From NCBI RefSeq assembly GCF_017916365.1, contig NZ_JAFMSU010000003.1, positions 930,001 through 994,000 of the forward strand: a stretch of 64,000 nucleotides of DNA, written 5' to 3'. This stretch comes from Rufibacter roseolus (GTDB lineage: Bacteria; Bacteroidota; Bacteroidia; Cytophagales; Hymenobacteraceae). Shown piece by piece: positions 52,801 to 61,146 of this stretch. Position 1 is the stretch's first letter; each line of letters starts with the position of its first letter. The position numbers were made by a program, and so were the translations under genes. Below the pieces are notes generated by a model. It saw only the letters and a program-made list of their open reading frames with translations, searched no databases and had not been told where the DNA came from.

Positions 52801-52963
52801 TAGCGGCGTTACCCTGTAACGCCGTGGTCCTATGCAACAGTAACGCTTTTACCTCAGCAACTTCAATCCATAGAGGTATAGCTTTTGCCTAGGTGTAGGG
52901 GCCTTTTTCATTTGAAGACAGTGTCTCTGCGTGGCAACACGGCGTTACGTGTAACGCCGCTAC
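52801..52963. repeat. REPIN-like inverted pair of GGCGTTAC palindromes (family C)
   Basis: TAGCGGCGTTAC-CCT-GTAACGCCGTG (52801-52826) and CACGGCGTTAC-GT-GTAACGCCGCTA (52938-52963) are mutual inverted copies about 110 bases apart; each is itself a palindrome. No transposase lies between them. Confidence 0.8.
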
Positions 52964-52971
52964 ATGACAGC

Positions 52972-53014
52972 ATCCATTTCAGGCCTGTTTTTCAGAAATG
53001 AGGCTTGGAATGGA
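52972..53014. repeat. Family A palindrome with G-T pairs
   Basis: ATCCATTTCAGGCCT and AGGCTTGGAATGGAT pair completely if two G-T pairs are allowed, around GTTTTTCAGAAATG. Confidence 0.82.
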
Positions 53015-53023
53015 TCTTTGTTT

Positions 53024-53058
53024 TCCAGGGCATTTTCTGTAAGACGGCTCCTAAACAC
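53024..53058. repeat. Family A palindrome, degenerate copy
   Basis: TCCAGGGCATTTTCTGTAAG then ACGGCTCCTAAACACC. The left outer arm has decayed. Confidence 0.5.
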
Positions 53059-53154
53059 CAAGGCTTCTTTGTGCTAAACGCTTCAGGAATAGCGGGAAAG
53101 TAGTTAACAAATAGTTAATTCTATTGATTTTCAGGGGAATAAATGAAAGTGGGG

Positions 53155-53185
53155 TTGCACACCAAAAAGAAAGCTTGTATCTTTG
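53155..53185 (+). promoter_or_regulatory. Bacteroidota promoter TTG-N20-TATCTTTG for the ribosomal operon
   Basis: TTG (53155-53157) and TATCTTTG (53178-53185) are 20 bases apart. The predicted leader for rplM is about 45 bases. Confidence 0.8.
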
Positions 53186-53237
53186 TGTCCATTTTCAAGA
53201 AAAAGCATATAATCTTTTCACCCGTTAACCATTTACA

Positions 53238-53687
53238 ATGGACCATTTAAGTTATAAGACGCTATCAGTTAATAAGGCGGCCGCTAATAAAGGCTGGGTA
53301 GTGATAGACGCCGGAGACTCAACCCTTGGCCGTGTGGCCTCTCAGATCGCGATGATCCTTCGCGGAAAATCTAAACCTTCTTTCACGCCTAACGCTGACT
53401 GCGGCGATAACGTGATTGTGATCAACGCGGACAAAGTTCGCATGACCGGTAAGAAGTGGGATAAGAAAACCTTCGTTACCCACACTGGGTACCCAGGTGG
53501 TCAGAAGACCTTCACTCCGCGTGAGCTGAAAGCCAAGTCTTCCACCCTGTTGGTAGAGCGTGCGGTAAGAGGTATGTTGCCAAGAACCCGTTTGGGCCGT
53601 GAGCAATTCCGCAACCTGTTTGTGTACGCTGGTGCTGAGCATCCGCACGCTGCGCAACAGCCTGTTCAAGTAAAACTTACAAAATAA
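53238..53687 (+). CDS. rplM: 50S ribosomal protein L13
   Basis: The 149-residue protein has GWVVIDAGDSTLGRVASQIAMILRGK and the C-terminal VRGMLPRTRLGREQFRNLFVYAGAEHPHAAQQP, as expected for L13. It is the first gene of an operon with rpsI, 14 bases on. A TTG/TATCTTTG promoter lies 53-83 bases upstream. Confidence 0.98.
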   Translation: MDHLSYKTLSVNKAAANKGWVVIDAGDSTLGRVASQIAMILRGKSKPSFTPNADCGDNVIVINADKVRMTGKKWDKKTFVTHTGYPGGQKTFTPRELKAKSSTLLVERAVRGMLPRTRLGREQFRNLFVYAGAEHPHAAQQPVQVKLTK

Positions 53688-53701
53688 TCTAGACATATTT
53701 A

Positions 53702-54088
53702 ATGGAAGTTCTCAATACATCTGGTAGAAGAAAAACCTCGGTGGCGCGCATTTACATGACGTCAGGGCAAGGGAATATCACTATTAACGATAGAGATATT
53801 AAGGAATACTTCCCTAGTGAAGTATTGCAAACCATCGTTCAGCAGCCATTGTCGCTGATTGATGCGGTTGGCAAATACGACATTAAGGCGAACATCAAAG
53901 GCGGTGGCGTGGCCGGTCAGGCAGAAGCCCTTCGTTTGGCTATCACCAAAGCTTTGGTGGAAGAAAACGCTGAGACCCGTCCAGCCCTGAAAAAAGAAGG
54001 ATTCTTAACGCGTGACCCACGTATGGTGGAGCGTAAGAAATTCGGTCGTCGCAAAGCCCGTCGTTCCTTCCAGTTCTCTAAACGTTAA
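53702..54088 (+). CDS. rpsI: 30S ribosomal protein S9
   Basis: The 128-residue protein has GRRKTSVARIYMTSGQGNITIN, GGGVAGQAEALRLAITKALVE and the C-terminal KKFGRRKARRSFQFSKR, whose tail reaches the ribosomal P site. Full length. Confidence 0.98.
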   Translation: MEVLNTSGRRKTSVARIYMTSGQGNITINDRDIKEYFPSEVLQTIVQQPLSLIDAVGKYDIKANIKGGGVAGQAEALRLAITKALVEENAETRPALKKEGFLTRDPRMVERKKFGRRKARRSFQFSKR

Positions 54089-54112
54089 TATATCATCAGC
54101 TGTATCAATATC

Positions 54113-54874
54113 ATGGCTAATACCACATATAAAGAATTACTGGACGCCGGTGTACACTTTGGTCACCTTACCAGAAAATGGGATCCTAAAATGGCTCCGT
54201 ACATTTTCATGGAGAAAAACGGCATCCACATCATTGACCTGAACAAAACTCTTGCTTCCCTGGACGACGCGACTAACGCTATTAAGCAAATCGCGAAATC
54301 TGGCCGTAAGATTTTGTTTGTCGCCACCAAGAAACAAGCACAGGACATTGTGGCTGAAGAGGCAAAACGCCTTAAAATGCCTTACGTGACCGACCGTTGG
54401 TTAGGTGGTATGTTGACTAACTTCCAGACTGTGCGTAAGTCTTTGAAAAAAATGTCAACTATTGACAAAATGGTGAAAGAGAACACTGCTTATGCCGCTA
54501 TGGCTAAACGTGAGCGTCTGATGTTGTCTCGTGAGCGTGAGAAACTTGACCGTGTGTTGGGTGGTATCGCTGACTTGTCACGTCTCCCAGCTGCTCTGTT
54601 CGTAGTAGACGTGAAGCGTGAGTCTATCGCTATCAAAGAAGCTCAGAAACTAAACTTGCCAGTATTCGCCATTGTGGATACCAACTCTAACCCAGAGACA
54701 GTGGATTTTCCAATCCCGGCAAACGATGACGCTTCTAAATCTATCTCTCTCATCACATCTTTGATTGGCCGCGCCATTGAAGAAGGTCTGTCTGAGCGTA
54801 AAGTAGACAAAGAAGATTCTGACAGAAAACGTTCAGAAGACGAAGGCATCCAGGAGAAAATTGACGCTGAATAA
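54113..54874 (+). CDS. rpsB: 30S ribosomal protein S2
   Basis: The 253-residue protein has LLDAGVHFGHLTRKWDPKMAPYIF, TDRWLGGMLTNFQTVRKS and the C-terminal SLITSLIGRAIEEGL. It follows rpsI by 24 bases and precedes tsf, with a hairpin between. Confidence 0.98.
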   Translation: MANTTYKELLDAGVHFGHLTRKWDPKMAPYIFMEKNGIHIIDLNKTLASLDDATNAIKQIAKSGRKILFVATKKQAQDIVAEEAKRLKMPYVTDRWLGGMLTNFQTVRKSLKKMSTIDKMVKENTAYAAMAKRERLMLSREREKLDRVLGGIADLSRLPAALFVVDVKRESIAIKEAQKLNLPVFAIVDTNSNPETVDFPIPANDDASKSISLITSLIGRAIEEGLSERKVDKEDSDRKRSEDEGIQEKIDAE

Positions 54875-54901
54875 GCCTCTCTGATCTCTTTATAGAATTG
54901 T

Positions 54902-54951
54902 AAAAGAAACTGAACATTAGGAAGCCTGGCCACTGATGTTCAGTTTCTTTT
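54902..54951 (+). terminator. Hairpin between rpsB and tsf, 16-base-pair stem
   Basis: AAAAGAAACTGAACAT and ATGTTCAGTTTCTTTT pair perfectly around an 18-base loop, then TT. It may reduce or end transcription before tsf. Confidence 0.75.
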
Positions 54952-55030
54952 TAACCAAACGGGAACCCGCCTCTCTGGCAACTCCCTCTCCTACTGAAAC
55001 TTATTATCCGTATTTCTTAATAAAAGAACA

Positions 55031-55864
55031 ATGGCTATTACAGCACAAGATGTAAACAGACTTCGTCAGGAAACTGGCGCTGGTATGATGGACTGCAAAA
55101 AAGCGTTGACAGAAGCCAACGGCGATTTTGAGACAGCCAAAGATATCCTTCGTAAACAAGGTCAGAAAATTGCCAGCAAGCGTGCCGACAACGCTACTTC
55201 TGAAGGAGCGGTATTAACTCAGGTAAACGCTGATGGTACAGTTGGAACAGTGATCGCGCTTGCCTGCGAAACTGAGCCAGTATCTAAAGTAGAAGATTTC
55301 AGAACTTTGGCCCAGACTGTATTGGCGGCTGCCGTTGCCAACACTTCAGGCACCAAAGAAGATTTATTGGCTACGCCTCAGGCCGATGGCCGCTCACTGC
55401 AAGACCACATCACTGACCTGATGGGTAAAATTGGTGAGAAAATTGACGTAGTTTCTTACGAGACTGTAACCGCTGAGAAAGTTGTTGCTTACAACCACTC
55501 AAACGGTAAACTGGGTGTATTGGTAGGCTTAACCAACACCGGCGGAAACGAAGTAACTGAGGTTGGTAAAGACGTAGCCATGCAGATTGCTGCTATGAAA
55601 CCAATTGCAGTAGACAAAGACGGTGTTGATGCAAATACCATCCAGCGTGAGATTGAGATCGGGAAAGAGCAGGCTCGTGCCGAAGGCAAACCAGAAGAAA
55701 TGCTGGAGAAAATTGCCCAGGGCAAGCTGAACAAATTCTACAAAGAAAGCACTTTGCTGAACCAGGAGTTTGTGAAAGACCCATCTGTGACCATTGCCAA
55801 ATTGTTGGACAACACTTCCAAAGGCATGACCGTTACTGAGTTCAAGCGCGTTGCCATTGGGTAA
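55031..55864 (+). CDS. tsf: Elongation factor Ts
   Basis: The 277-residue protein has VNRLRQETGAGMMDCKKALTEANGD, the standard EF-Ts N-terminus, and a dimerisation domain. It recycles EF-Tu by nucleotide exchange. The MAITAQDVN start is typical. A strong terminator follows. Confidence 0.98.
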   Translation: MAITAQDVNRLRQETGAGMMDCKKALTEANGDFETAKDILRKQGQKIASKRADNATSEGAVLTQVNADGTVGTVIALACETEPVSKVEDFRTLAQTVLAAAVANTSGTKEDLLATPQADGRSLQDHITDLMGKIGEKIDVVSYETVTAEKVVAYNHSNGKLGVLVGLTNTGGNEVTEVGKDVAMQIAAMKPIAVDKDGVDANTIQREIEIGKEQARAEGKPEEMLEKIAQGKLNKFYKESTLLNQEFVKDPSVTIAKLLDNTSKGMTVTEFKRVAIG

Positions 55865-55888
55865 TCTAGCTTAACTTAACCCATATTC

Positions 55889-55920
55889 AAAAGCCCCGCT
55901 GTTAATTCAGCGGGGCTTTT
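55889..55920 (+). terminator. Intrinsic terminator of tsf
   Basis: AAAAGCCCCGCTG and CAGCGGGGCTTTT pair perfectly around TTAATT. Confidence 0.9.
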
Positions 55921-56107
55921 CTTTTGAATTTATTAATAGAATTAATTAACTGATAAGGGTGTAACCAACTAGGCATAGCCGGATTAGCATGCTTTCATAA
56001 AGTTAAACCCTGGCTTATTTTGTATAGATTTAGGCTATAGAGTTTTTTCTTATGGTATAGGCAGGTGCCGTAAGGTCAGATTACCTCACTGCTAAATCAG
56101 GTACTGT
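55921..56107. other. Intergenic AT-rich stretch, nothing identified
   Basis: It lies between the tsf terminator and the small minus-strand ORF. No promoter or hairpin was recognised. Confidence 0.5.
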
Positions 56108-56260
56108 TCAGTTACCGGCAGGCATGGAAACTCTTTGCTCAAGCTGAGGCACTTGCTCTCCCTGGGCTTTGTTGTTCTTTGCACTCTTAGACTTGATCTG
56201 CTCTTTTCTCATTCTCTTCTCAGCAGAGATATAACTCAAGAAGGTAGCTTTTGCTTTCAT
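56108..56260 (-). CDS. Candidate small basic protein, 50 residues
   Basis: An open frame of 50 codons runs from ATG (56258-56260) to TGA. It starts MKAKATFLSYISAEKRMRKE and is rich in Lys and Arg in its first 31 residues. The sequence is balanced and protein-like, with few rare residues. It has no signal peptide and no known family. The neighbouring DNA is very AT-rich while this frame is not, which supports coding, but chance cannot be excluded. Confidence 0.5.
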   Translation of the reverse strand: MKAKATFLSYISAEKRMRKEQIKSKSAKNNKAQGEQVPQLEQRVSMPAGN

Positions 56261-56859
56261 AACTAAAGGGTTTCTGATTTAACAATTTATATTACTTATA
56301 GATTAAATATGAACTTGCGAACACCCAACAAACCCGTTGTTGAGAAGGAGGAGCCAAATGATTTATGCTTATTCTCTTGCCGAACAGAAGAAAAAACCAA
56401 ATCGTTCTCCTATTTTGAAATTATTTTACAAAAAATATAAACAAAACACTTTGCAAAATCTATATCTAGCTTTTCCTATACAAGCCCTCCATTTTTTATG
56501 CAGGTACTTTTACCACTCTTTTTAGCCTTATATAATTTTCTTCATCTAATATAGTGCAAAATTAATAGCATCCAAAATATTATTTACTAATTTTTATAAA
56601 TTAATGGATAATACCTAATAGTAAGTAATTTATTAATGAAAATAATGACATTTATACTGACCCAAAACCCGCATTATCCTCAATAAGGCATGATTTTACT
56701 ACCTACCAAGAAAAGGAGGCATAAGGAAAACACAGTCCCTTCTCTCCAGTTCTTAAGTGATGTTTTTATAAACAGAATTTTATGGGAAAGCCATTTGGTA
56801 TGACTTTCCAGCAATAGTCCTCATCCGGCTTCAGACTACCTCCCTTCATACAAAAAAAA
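56261..56859. other. AT-rich stretch without a credible gene
   Basis: A run of low-complexity A/T sequence lies from about 56380 to 56660. An open frame at 56337-56525 has no protein-like signature. Confidence 0.55.
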
Positions 56860-56881
56860 GAGGCCTGCGAAAGCAGGCCTC
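56860..56881 (-). terminator. Intrinsic terminator of the NDH-2 gene
   Basis: GAGGCCTGC-GAAA-GCAGGCCTC is a perfect 9-base-pair stem. On the minus strand eight T follow. Confidence 0.88.
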
Positions 56882-56908
56882 AGTACCAGTTGTTAAAATC
56901 GTTAGAGT

Positions 56909-58255
56909 CTAATCAAGATCGGCCTGCCGGCGCACAAACTCCTGCCCTGCCACATCCTCTTTCCTAATAAATGGCCGGATAATCAACCGGTTACCATTTT
57001 CAAAGGTAAAGAACTTGTAAACCCAGTTGGCCAGCACCACCAGTTTGTTCCGGAACCCGATCAGGTAATAGATGTGCACGAAGAGCCAGGCCATCCAGGC
57101 CAGAAAGCCTTTCAGGTGCATATCTTTGGGCAGATCGGCCACGGCCCGGTTACGCCCGATGATGGCGAGTGATCCTTTATCAAAATATTCGAAAGGAACG
57201 AGCTGCTCATTCCTGATCATGCGGCGCAGGTTCTTGGCCAAATGCTGCCCCTGCTGGATGGCGGGTTGCGCCACCCCAGGGTGTCCTTTGGGCCATTTCT
57301 CGGTCTTCATGGCTGCCACGTCGCCAATGGCGAAGATATCTGGGAAGCCAATGATCTGGTTAAATGGATTCACCAGGTAGCGCCCACGTTCACTGGCCTC
57401 CGGCGGAAGGCCCCCTATCTGAGCTCCGGACACCCCAGCGGCCCAGATCAAGGTCTGGGTTTTGATGGTCTCGCCACCCTTGAACGTCACCGTTTGGCCG
57501 TCATAAGATTCTACCAGGGTGTTCAGCTTCACAACGATCCCGGCTTTTTCCAGGTACTCCCGCGTGACCTGACTTGATTTAGGCGACATGGGCGGCAACA
57601 CACGGTCCAGGCCTTCTACCAGTACAATGTTCATCTGGCTGAAGTCAAGCCCCGGGTAATCACCGGGCAGGATGTGTTTCCGCATCTCAGCTAAAGCGCC
57701 AGCCAGCTCCACGCCAGTTGGCCCACCGCCCACAATCACGAAATTGAGCAGGCTTTGCCGCACATCGGGGTCTTTGATCATATTGGCCTGCTCAAAGGCC
57801 TGCAGCATCTGGCTTCTAAGATTCAGGGCATCGGGGATCTGCTTCAATGGGAAAGAGAACTTCTTGATCTGCTCGTTCCCAAAATAGTTGGATTTGGTAC
57901 CCGTGGCGATGACCAGAAAATCATACCGTAATTCCCCCACCAGGGTAGTGACGGTCTTGGTAGCCGGGTTCACCCCGGTCACTTTCACCTGCCGGAAGTG
58001 GAAGTCCTCATAATCCTCGTCAAACATCTTCCGTAGCGGCTCAGCAATGGCATCTGGCTCCAGACCTGCCGTGGCTACCTGGTACAGCAAGGGCCAGAAC
58101 CCGTGGTAGTTCTGCCGGTCAAACAACACCACTTGGAAATCTTTCCCAGGCAATCCCCTGACAAGATTCACGCCCCCAAATCCGCCGCCAATAATGACCA
58201 CCCTTGGTTTAGTGGTTTCCGGTATGTTAAGGGTAAGTTCCTTTATATGAAGCAT
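56909..58255 (-). CDS. Type II NADH:quinone oxidoreductase (NDH-2)
   Basis: The 448-residue flavoprotein has the FAD motif RVVIIGGGFGGVNLVRGL, a second nucleotide-binding motif FVIVGGGPTGVELAGALAEM, and the FAIGDVAAM motif for FAD. The C-terminus WMAWLFVHIYYLIGFRNKLVVLANWVYKFFTF is the amphipathic membrane anchor. It oxidises NADH and reduces quinone at the inner membrane without proton pumping. Length and motif order are typical. Confidence 0.94.
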   Translation of the reverse strand: MLHIKELTLNIPETTKPRVVIIGGGFGGVNLVRGLPGKDFQVVLFDRQNYHGFWPLLYQVATAGLEPDAIAEPLRKMFDEDYEDFHFRQVKVTGVNPATKTVTTLVGELRYDFLVIATGTKSNYFGNEQIKKFSFPLKQIPDALNLRSQMLQAFEQANMIKDPDVRQSLLNFVIVGGGPTGVELAGALAEMRKHILPGDYPGLDFSQMNIVLVEGLDRVLPPMSPKSSQVTREYLEKAGIVVKLNTLVESYDGQTVTFKGGETIKTQTLIWAAGVSGAQIGGLPPEASERGRYLVNPFNQIIGFPDIFAIGDVAAMKTEKWPKGHPGVAQPAIQQGQHLAKNLRRMIRNEQLVPFEYFDKGSLAIIGRNRAVADLPKDMHLKGFLAWMAWLFVHIYYLIGFRNKLVVLANWVYKFFTFENGNRLIIRPFIRKEDVAGQEFVRRQADLD

Positions 58256-58410
58256 AAGTCTATCTGTAGAAGTTTCAATTGGCAGAGGGCAAATCCACGG
58301 CCGTTCTATCTCATAGCCTTATACTGGATTTCCTGTATAGAGGATATTCTATTTAATGTTAGCCCTTAACCCAATACAGGCGCAGGCAAATGATTCTACA
58401 GAGGTGCCCC

Positions 58411-58446
58411 TGTTTGGTGCCCGTTTTGGAAAAACGGCTTTATAAC
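58411..58446. repeat. Family A palindrome, degenerate copy
   Basis: TGTTTGGTGCCCGTTTTGG and AAAAACGGCTTTATAAC. The centre CCGTTTT/AAAACGG pairs well. Confidence 0.55.
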
Positions 58447-58525
58447 GCAGTCAGACAAATCTTACCAATGAGAGCGAGCGGCTTTCTGCCGATTCTTCTC
58501 TATTTTGAAGCTGAAAACAAAATTG

Positions 58526-59383
58526 ATGGAGAATACAACTCACTGGAGCGAGGTAGAGGTGGCCTTGGTCAACGGCAAGTCACGGCTTATTTCCAGCAAG
58601 AACCTGCAGCCGCTGAAAATCCTGAACCCCGGCTCATTCCATGACAGCTGCCATGTGGTGCTGTCCAGCTACGGGGGCGGCATGGTCTCCGGCGACCAGA
58701 TTAACCTGCGGATCACCTGCGGCGCGCACTCTAGGCTTTTCCTAAGCACCCAGGCCAACACCAAGATCTTCAAGAGCACCAATCAGGCCGATGCCGAGCA
58801 GCATTTCAACGCGCACGTAGGCGAAAACGGATTGGCAGTCTCGTTCCCAGACCCGGTGGTGCCGCAGGAGAAAAGCCGCTACAAACAGACGCAGCATTGG
58901 CATTTGCATCCCTCGGCGGTGCTGTTGGTGGTGGATTGGTTTCATTCCGGCCGCATGGACCAGGGCGAAAGGTTCGTTTTTGAGGCGTTTTCCTCAGAAC
59001 TGAAGGTAAGCGTGGGAAACAGACTGGTGCTGCTTGACCGCTTCGGGTTCACGCCCGAGGAGCACATCGCCTCCTCCCCTGCTAACTTTGATGCGTATCA
59101 GACCATGTTCTCGGCCTATCTGGTGGGCTCACCGGAGAACAGCCGGTTCCGCCAACTCGCCCAAGCGATGCAGGACCTGAAGATGCCAGGTAGCACCGGC
59201 CTGGATTTCAACATGACTGAGCAAGACTACGTGCTTTCCGTGTCAGAGGCGAAAGAAGGTGTCTACGTGCTCCGGGCCATGGGCAAGACACGTCAGGATC
59301 TGGAGCCGCTATGTCAGCATCTATTAGTAACCTTGAGCAAAGAGGAATTCTTCGGGTACAATCCGCTGGAGCGAAAGTATTAA
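58526..59383 (+). CDS. ureD: Urease accessory protein UreD
   Basis: This 285-residue protein has YGGGMVSGDQINLRITCGAHSRLFLSTQANTKIFKS, typical of UreD, the scaffold that binds apo-urease and passes nickel from UreG. The PHAxxxPDPVVPQ-like region appears as LAVSFPDPVVPQEKSRYKQ. The ATG at 58526 was chosen over an upstream TTG. It is the only urease gene on the plus strand and converges with the rest of the cluster. Confidence 0.93.
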   Translation: MENTTHWSEVEVALVNGKSRLISSKNLQPLKILNPGSFHDSCHVVLSSYGGGMVSGDQINLRITCGAHSRLFLSTQANTKIFKSTNQADAEQHFNAHVGENGLAVSFPDPVVPQEKSRYKQTQHWHLHPSAVLLVVDWFHSGRMDQGERFVFEAFSSELKVSVGNRLVLLDRFGFTPEEHIASSPANFDAYQTMFSAYLVGSPENSRFRQLAQAMQDLKMPGSTGLDFNMTEQDYVLSVSEAKEGVYVLRAMGKTRQDLEPLCQHLLVTLSKEEFFGYNPLERKY

Positions 59384-59397
59384 CCACAAAGCAACCC

Positions 59398-59437
59398 TGT
59401 TTTCAATCCGATTTTCTGATAACAGGCCTAAAACAGC
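59398..59437. repeat. Family A palindrome between convergent ureD and ureG
   Basis: CTGTTTTCAATCCGATTTTC and GATAACAGGCCTAAAACAG. It may be a shared terminator. Confidence 0.6.
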
Positions 59438-59502
59438 CTTTCGTTAAGACTATAGAAAACTACCGGAGCCGCAGGTAATTTTTAATTGCCAGACGCGCCA
59501 AC

Positions 59503-60255
59503 CTATCGTCTGTCTTCCCGCACCGACTCGAGCGCTTTTGCCTTCGCCTGGAAAATATGGTTGATAATCACATCCAGGTTGTAGCCGTCCAGCGCCCGGG
59601 CAAACACAAACGGACCATCGCCCCGCATCTTGAGGGAGTCGCGCTCCATTACGCCTAAATCGGCGCGCACCAGAGCCGCTATGTCAATTTTGTTGATCAC
59701 CAGCAGGTCTGACTGCGTGATGCCCGGCCCGCCTTTCCGCGGAATCTTATCGCCGCCCGAGACATCAATTACATAAATAGAATAATCCACCAACTCGCGG
59801 CTGAAATGAGCCGCCAGGTTATCGCCGCCGCTTTCCACAAACAGCAGGTCAATCTGGTTATCAAACTTGGCCATGAGGCCTTCCAGCGCATCCATGTTCA
59901 AGGAAATATCCTCCCTAATAGCGGCGTGCGGACAGCCGCCGGTCTCCACCCCCACAATGCGGTCAGCGGAGAGGGCGCTGTTCCGGATGAGGAACTCTGC
60001 GTCCTCACGGGTGAAGATGTCATTGGTGACCACACCCAGTTGGTAGTCGTTGCGCAGACGCTCGCACAAGGCTTTGAGCAAGGCGGTTTTGCCGGTGCCT
60101 ACCGGTCCGCCGATGCCCACCGTGAACGCCCGCTTCCGGAAGTTGCGGTACGGCGGCAGTTTGCGGGTCTCGCGTTCCTCAAAATTGCCCGGTGATTCAT
60201 AGAACTCGTGGGTGTGTCCGTGCAGCAGAAGCGCTAGTTTATCTACAAAAGGCAT
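59503..60255 (-). CDS. ureG: Urease accessory GTPase UreG
   Basis: This 250-residue SIMIBI GTPase has the P-loop [18 protein letters not shown], the nickel CPH motif in [15 protein letters not shown], and [30 protein letters not shown] and [12 protein letters not shown], all typical. An N-terminal extension has four histidines ([11 protein letters not shown], and more distant), possibly for nickel. It delivers nickel during urease assembly. It is the last gene of the minus-strand cluster. Confidence 0.97.
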   Translation of the reverse strand: MPFVDKLALLLHGHTHEFYESPGNFEERETRKLPPYRNFRKRAFTVGIGGPVGTGKTALLKALCERLRNDYQLGVVTNDIFTREDAEFLIRNSALSADRIVGVETGGCPHAAIREDISLNMDALEGLMAKFDNQIDLLFVESGGDNLAAHFSRELVDYSIYVIDVSGGDKIPRKGGPGITQSDLLVINKIDIAALVRADLGVMERDSLKMRGDGPFVFARALDGYNLDVIINHIFQAKAKALESVREDRR

Positions 60256-60278
60256 GAGTGAATGTGTGGTTGAGTGAG

Positions 60279-60956
60279 TTAATTCTGAAACAACTTGGAA
60301 TAAATGTCTTCCTGCAAGACTTGGGCAGTGTCCAGCATGAATGCCGATCTTGTGGCTTGGGTGTACTCTCTGCTCATTTGGTTTTGGAGCAGATTTTCGA
60401 AAATCGAGTAAAAATTGTGTTGCAACTTATGCCCTTCCATTGGACCGATGAAACCCAGCCGGATGGCGGCGCTCACCTGGTCCCGAAGCGCCATGTGCAG
60501 GTACATGGTCTGCAGGTCAGACAACGTAAACTCCACCCGTTTGAGGCACAGTGCGAAGACCAGCACAAAATGCGTGGGCAGGTCCTGTTCCTCAAACCAC
60601 CGCCTTACCTGCTGCATGCCCGAGGCAGGGTAGAAAGATTCCAGCAGCTTCAGCCAGTTCTTGCCTTGCACCACACTTGCCTTCCGGATGGTAGGCACCA
60701 GCATCATGGCATCGTATTCCTCGGCAATGGTTCGGAGGTCGGCGTTCAAATCCGGCGCTGGCAGGTGGAAGCAAGAGTTCAGAAACGGGATTTCCATGCC
60801 CACCACCTGCTGCAGGTACGAGTACAGGTAATGCCGCAGCCCCAGCCGGTCCTTGATGAGTCCAAACGTGATGCTGCTCTCCAGCCCGTAGGAATACGCA
60901 AACGAGCCAGTAGGAATGGAGGAATCCACAAGATGCAGCAGCCGGGCGAATTTCAT
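60279..60956 (-). CDS. ureF: Urease accessory protein UreF
   Basis: The 225-residue protein has the UreF N-terminus [24 protein letters not shown] and the later [32 protein letters not shown]. UreF gates GTP hydrolysis in the UreDFG complex. It lies 23 bases upstream of ureG in the operon. Confidence 0.94.
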   Translation of the reverse strand: MKFARLLHLVDSSIPTGSFAYSYGLESSITFGLIKDRLGLRHYLYSYLQQVVGMEIPFLNSCFHLPAPDLNADLRTIAEEYDAMMLVPTIRKASVVQGKNWLKLLESFYPASGMQQVRRWFEEQDLPTHFVLVFALCLKRVEFTLSDLQTMYLHMALRDQVSAAIRLGFIGPMEGHKLQHNFYSIFENLLQNQMSREYTQATRSAFMLDTAQVLQEDIYSKLFQN

Positions 60957-60967
60957 TTGTAAGACGC

Positions 60968-60995
60968 TAAAGGATAGATGTTAGATATTAGACGG
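60968..60995. repeat. Heptamer array (family D), four units
   Basis: TAAAGGA, TAGATGT, TAGATAT, TAGACGG, in the gap just upstream of ureF. Confidence 0.65.
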
Positions 60996-61001
60996 TGGTT
61001 C

Positions 61002-61039
61002 TATTTTGGTGCCGTTTTAGTGAAAACTGGCCTGAAATG
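61002..61039. repeat. Family A palindrome copy in the ureF-ureC gap
   Basis: TATTTTGGTGCCGTTTTAG and TGAAAACTGGCCTGAAATG. Paired with G-T allowance. Confidence 0.65.
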
Positions 61040-61073
61040 TATTGGATCAGGAATGATAGATCGGGAATCGTGA

Positions 61074-61098
61074 AGACAAGGCAGTGCCTGGTCTCTAC
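61074..61098. repeat. Family B relative in the ureF-ureC gap
   Basis: AGACAAGGCAGTGCCTGGTC then TCTAC, close to the inverse of the copy at 1445-1468. Confidence 0.65.
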
Positions 61099-61111
61099 AG
61101 CATACTTTTCT

Positions 61112-61146
61112 TTCAATTCTTAATTTTAAATTCCTAATTAACTAAA
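61112..61146. repeat. Heptamer array (family D), five units, touching the ureC stop
   Basis: TTCAATT, CTTAATT, TTAAATT, CCTAATT, AACTAAA; the last unit overlaps the ureC stop codon. Confidence 0.65.

Larger units (their letters stand above)
52801..53237. other. Repeat-dense intergenic stretch before rplM
   Basis: It holds an inverted pair of family C palindromes, two family A copies and the rplM promoter. No gene was seen. Confidence 0.7.

Noticed and set aside
52801-52963. Insertion sequence between the family C palindromes
   Set aside because: The 110 bases inside encode nothing; the size fits a REPIN or miniature element only.
56337-56525. 62-codon open frame
   Set aside because: Lies in a low-complexity A/T run and encodes a Lys/Phe/Tyr-rich sequence typical of non-coding AT-rich DNA.
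60258-60962. 234-codon plus-strand frame opposite ureF
   Set aside because: It is antisense to a recognisable UreF and is rich in His and Gln, as expected from the complement of that gene.
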